Source: Drosophila pseudoobscura
Lineage: Eukaryota > Arthropoda > Insecta > Diptera > Drosophilidae
Assembly (NCBI RefSeq): GCF_009870125.1
Contig: NC_046683.1
Coordinates: 44,841,869 to 44,905,868 of the forward strand
Direction of reading: 5' to 3'
Length of the DNA stretch: 64,000 bases
Shown: in pieces, positions 60,275 through 64,000 of the stretch
Numbering within the stretch: position 1 is the first letter of the stretch
How the letters are laid out: every line of letters begins with the position of its first letter
Translations under genes and position numbers: made by a program
The notes under the pieces: model-generated
Seen by the model: only the letters and a program-made list of their open reading frames with translations
Told to the model about the DNA's origin: nothing
The model's database searches: none

Positions 60275-61312
60275 ATGTTTCAAACCGGAAGACACTTTTG
60301 GCCCTTCAAATCGAACAACCCCGAGCATCGCCGGCGGTTCGTTCTAAAGGTTTACCTACAGTTTGTGTTCTTTTTACTCATTGCTCTTTTTCACTGGGTC
60401 CTCATGATAACAGTTTTGGGGTAAGGTGAACTGTAGAAAATCCCTCTGTTTATAATGTTCCCCCTTCGCAATTGACAGAACCTGGACCGTTTGGCTGGTG
60501 CGCGACCATTCTGCAGCCCTCATTCTGGCATTTGCCGTAGGCGTTTTCCTATTTCTACTGTTCTCGCTCAGCCGTCAGATGAGGAGCCTGTGCTTCTTGA
60601 ACTGGCTGACGACTTTGGTTATCGTGAGTACACGGAAGCATGGGTTCCTTATATTGCCCTGGGCGTGTTGTCTATTCAGGGTCTCTTCTCTAGGTGGAGT
60701 TTCTGGTGCAGCCCATGGCATTGCTAATCGTCCCCACGGACCTTCTGTATCTGCTGGCCGGCTTTCTGATCGTCTCACTGGTAGTCGTCCTGTTCACGCT
60801 CCTGGCAGCCATTATGCCGGTGAGTATCTGAAGTCTAAAGCGACCCTTAACTATAACACTGCCTTTGTCTGTGACTGTGACACACGTCTGTTCCACCTCA
60901 CGCAGTGCGACCTTACTGAGGGAGGGATCTTCTTTTTAATTCTGTTCATGAGTGTCTTTTTGCTGGGCGTGTACTGCATTGTGCTTTATTCAGTCATCGG
61001 CCTGAACTGGTCGTTTTACGTCTTCGCTTTCCTCTTTGCCGTTATGCTGTTGGCCGTAAGAATAAGAACCCTATCCTTCTACATATACCGCCTGTCCACG
61101 GCATACTCACGAATCATTTGCAGTTCCTAATGTATCATGTGCAGTGCATCATGGGAGGCAGAAGCACCGAGGCCGAGCTCGCCGATGACAAGTACGCGGC
61201 GCTCCTATTGTTCAACGAATTTGTGGCTTTGTTTATGCTATGCCTTTACTGGCGACCCAATATGGACCACGTACCAACAATGAGCATATGCACCACCACA
61301 AGTTCGCCTTAA
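60275..61312 (+). CDS. BI-1/lifeguard (TMBIM)-family membrane protein
   Basis: Five exons join in phase (60275-60420, 60479-60623, 60694-60819, 60906-61055, 61124-61312), 251 residues. An in-frame TAA at 60263 fixes the start. After a short cytosolic N-terminus with HRRRFVLKVYLQ come about seven hydrophobic segments. Family marks: LTEGGIFFLILF corresponds to the DFTxxG segment, and YHVQCIMGG to YDTQLIxGG in the last third. TMBIM proteins are calcium-leak channels of ER or Golgi membranes that modulate cell death. Here the paired aspartates that gate the leak appear replaced (His in YHVQ, Glu in the last helix), so function may differ. Introns are 58-86 bases. AATAAA follows at 61343. It converges on the lysozyme-like gene with 53 bases between stops. 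I cannot name the melanogaster orthologue. Confidence 0.85.
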
Positions 61313-61342
61313 GTAATCTAATGAGTGCCCACCCTTCAGGTT

Positions 61343-61348
61343 AATAAA
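61343..61348 (+). terminator. Polyadenylation signal of the TMBIM-like gene
   Basis: AATAAA 31 bases after the stop; cleavage 15-25 bases on would fall at or inside the last codons of the convergent lysozyme-like gene. Confidence 0.75.
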
Positions 61349-61365
61349 TACACTTTGGAACCCTT

Positions 61366-62645
61366 CTACTGAATGTTTTTTTGGGTGAAACACTTATTCA
61401 TTCGTCGCTCGGCCAGAGCGGCTAGGGGCTTTCCCATGCGGCAGCCCGTGGGTCCGTTCAGGTGCAACATTACGTGATCCCGACACCCAATCAGCCCGTC
61501 TCCATCGCAGTCATAGCCGAACCGCTTCACATAGCTCCGCACAAGCCCCTCGGCGCAGCTGGCAACTGGCACGCATTCCTCGTAGTCTGCTGGGGACGGT
61601 GAACGGGAGAAGGATCTGGTTAGAGCGTGGGTGTTCTGCGGCAGTTTGTCAAACGGGAGTCGAGTCTGCATTACCCTGCGTAAGTGCGCTGTCCGGGTCA
61701 CTAGTCCCCTGGGCGTCCATCCAGTACAGCCATGAGATGCGATAGATGCCGCACGGCCTCCCCCCGCACATTGCTGGGTGGTTGTCCGTGGCGGCGACAG
61801 CGATGCATGGCAGGCAGTCCCCGCTCGGCTCCAGAACCGATGGCCGGAATGTAGTTATGCTCTGGGCAGCTGAGAATGCAGAGAAACTATTAGCCAAGCT
61901 AATTAAAACGATTAGCCACACATACTCTATATTCTAGCTTGGAAAATGTGGCTGTAAGTAGCGGCCATCGATTTATGAATATTTAAACATGCTTTGTGCT
62001 CTGTGCTGCTATATTCCTCCCTACTTCTGCAGAAGTCAGATTATAGTCGAACCTAGGCACTGCCTTAAGTCTGCCCTGCAAACACTAATCATTACATATA
62101 AGAATAATAAATAAAAAACTCAAACGTTTCTTTCTGAACGGAGAGCGATCATTGCCAGCCGGCAATGAACAGATGACAGATGGTGGCAAAAATCAGCAAA
62201 CAAGCGACGCTCTAGCGTCGCACTAAAGTTTCTGATTAGGAAAAGTGTTGCGACATTTCTATAAGAGCGTTTGGAGCACTCGTCACTTACCCACGCCAGC
62301 TGCAACATCCAGAGAAACGGGCAATGACTCCGTGTCCACGGCCACCAGCTCCTTCTCCTTCTCCTTTCGCGTGATGTGCAAGCGCCCCAGATGGGGCCTC
62401 TGCTTTAAGTGCATGTAAATGGCGCCTAAGATGAGCAGCAGGGCGGTGACGATAGCCGCCACAGTCAAGAGATCCAGGGTGCTCCACGAGCACGAGCGAA
62501 TATTCCACCTCCGCTTGCGAGGCTGGCTGGAAAGGGACAGGGCCTCGGCGTACTCTTGATGGGCCGTCCCCGTCGCCTTGGCCCCCCCGGCAGCTCCATC
62601 GCCTTCGCCAAGCTCTGCCACACTGCTGCTTGAAGTTCGATCCAT
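61366..62645 (-). CDS. Membrane-anchored i-type (destabilase) lysozyme-like protein
   Basis: Three exons join in phase (62645-62291, 61869-61675, 61586-61366), 256 residues. Residues 1-55 are cytosolic and Ser/Gly/basic; 56-80 are a transmembrane helix (LTVAAIVTALLLILGAIYM), giving a type II protein; about 137-250 are an invertebrate-type lysozyme domain: CLPCIAV, CGIYRISWLYWMDAQG, CVPVASCAEGLV, YDCDGDGLIGCRDH. In active members the start reads CLxCICE, where the Glu is catalytic; here Cys and Glu are replaced by Ala142 and Val143, so muramidase activity is doubtful. Melanogaster has a similar predicted gene near 65E/F (I believe CG14823, not checked). The GTG/GGA/ATG region was resolved by taking the first true ATG (62645). 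Its 3'UTR must run into the TMBIM-like gene. Confidence 0.88.
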
Positions 62646-64000
62646 TCCCACGTCTAACCGCGTCTAAATCCAGTCCAGTCTTCCCCGCGGGCTGTCCGAA
62701 ACGCGACTGAGATGGCGTGCTCTCTGCGCTCGCCGCGGGTGGTGGACGAGATAACCCCACTTCGATTATCACTCAATGTTCTCGGGTAATTGATGCTCGT
62801 TGGTTGCGGTCGCTGTTTCTGTTGCTTCTCTCTATCTCTTCTATCGTTCCGTTCTCTGACCCGCGGTCCCACTAGACCTACTGCCATTTCATTTCGATTC
62901 TCACTGAACTTGTCGGATTTCTCCCTGCCACTCAGTGTCTCTCCAGATGTACTCGCCAGATTAGGTGTCGATTGCATCTCGTTCCGCTTGCCACATGCCA
63001 ACTTATGGCAGCCCAGGCCCAGCCGCATATCGAATGCTGGATGCTGGATACTGGATTCTGGACGGGGGGAGCACGGGAACCAGTGCCATTGTGGGAGTGG
63101 GTGTGGGCGTGGGACAACCTTGCGCATTTATATGCGCGAATTGTAAACAAATATGAGAAATTGTGTAGAGGAGACTCTCGAGGCGAAATTGGAATGAAAG
63201 TGGAGGCAACAGCAGGCACTTTTACGAGCATAGTTTTGTCCAGAGGCGGGGATGGGGCAGTGTCAGGGCAGGGGCCCAGGGTTGAGGGTTAGCAGTGGAG
63301 CTGCAACAGACGTGCATGTATTCTGCGTGAAGTGCCACTTGTCATACGCAAACTTACACCATAAGTGCCATAATCTGTCAACAGCAAAGAATGTGATGCA
63401 TTTTGCGGGGGTGTTGTTGTGTCCATTGTTTTATAGAATTCTAAAAATTTAATACATTTTAAAGCTTTGTGGCAGAGAGGAAATTTATTTTGTCGAAAAA
63501 TGTTGGCAAAATCGAATTGTTTTTGTTTTCCCAAAACATGGCCACTCTTGTAATCAGTGACACTGTAAACGGTGTTTGTGAACACAAAAATTTTCCAATA
63601 CATATGGCTTTTTTCTCCCTATAAAAGAGTTCGATTGAATTGGAAGTGTTTAAAGATTGGGCGTATGTGCGGTGCAATTGAAAAGACGTCTTACCGCCAG
63701 TATTCATCCCTTCGAAGGCGCGCCCCTGTACGAGTAGTTGGACTTACGCTAACATGGCCTCCTGCACAGGTGCACAACAAATAACAAAAGTGCGACGTCA
63801 TTTAGTTGATTATTCCTTCTTCGCATTGTGGCATTCCTGTTTTCGCACGGCACTGCCACTGCCACATGCCCCCGCAAATGTCGCCATTGTCTCAGGGCGT
63901 TTCCGCTGCCATTTTTGCGAAGGCGAAAAGTCATTTGTGCGCTTTCCCACACGGAACTCACACACACACACACAAACACAGACGGAGGCGGATGAAAGGA
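62646..64000. other. Upstream region of the lysozyme-like gene; no further gene seen
   Basis: Holds frames on both strands without recognisable domains, a GCTGGATACTGGATTCTGG-like degenerate repeat near 63037-63062, a GGGCAGGGG-type purine patch near 63244-63290 and a (CA)n run at 63958-63981. The first ~100 bases are presumably 5'UTR and promoter of the lysozyme-like gene. Confidence 0.55.

Noticed and set aside
62149..62168. Perfect 8-bp inverted repeat TCATTGCC/GGCAATGA with a 4-base loop
   Set aside because: Too short for a miRNA hairpin or terminator, with no supporting context; it lies in an intron of the lysozyme-like gene.
1..64000. tRNA, snRNA, CRISPR arrays, bacterial operons or virus genes
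   Set aside because: No cloverleaf-type TTCGANNCC box in the right context, no spaced direct-repeat array and no viral or bacterial protein family was seen on either strand.

Overview
This is insect chromatin, almost certainly from a Drosophila. It holds short GT-AG introns, long introns, TATA-driven RR-1 cuticle genes with a 4-codon first exon, and a recognisable 65E-type gene set: msl-3, the INF2-type formin form3, and Cpr65Ec, Cpr65Eb and Cpr65Ea. The non-coding DNA is unusually rich in short degenerate tandem repeats. Together with how far the proteins differ from the melanogaster forms I remember, this suggests an obscura-group-like species. That species call is inference.

Layout. 1-2.65 kb is an AT-rich mosaic of one dispersed repeat family with a GC-rich insert. 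2.70-4.65 kb is msl-3 (+, six exons, intact). 5.38-17.16 kb is form3 (-, nine coding exons, 1664 residues deduced), tail-to-tail with msl-3; a 5'UTR exon with a good acceptor shows that transcription starts further right. 17.3-32.6 kb shows no gene and is probably form3 upstream intron plus control DNA. 32.6-34.2 kb is a second block of the same repeat family, followed directly by a broken aldehyde dehydrogenase copy (34.45-34.70 kb). 35.2-42.9 kb is the Cpr65E cuticle cluster. 42.9-59.4 kb shows no convincing gene, but it has G-quadruplex-type arrays and a cluster of the 8-mer TACGAGTA. At the right end are a partial two-exon coding candidate (59.4-59.9 kb), a compact five-exon BI-1/lifeguard-type membrane protein gene (60.3-61.3 kb, +), and a convergent three-exon membrane-anchored i-type lysozyme-like gene (61.4-62.6 kb, -).

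How they relate. MSL3 is a chromatin reader of the male X dosage-compensation complex, Form3 an actin nucleator, and the Cpr proteins are secreted chitin-binding cuticle proteins that form a local tandem family. The TMBIM-like and lysozyme-like genes have stop codons 53 bp apart, so their 3'UTRs probably overlap. I saw no self-contained new system. The most interesting signals are the paired repeat blocks with foreign or broken coding pieces, the TACGAGTA cluster, a lysozyme-fold protein lacking the catalytic Glu, a BI-1-family protein with an altered di-aspartyl pair, and GA tracts beside msl-3 that resemble MSL recognition elements. Coordinates of spliced genes were derived by hand from splice signals and reading-phase continuity.
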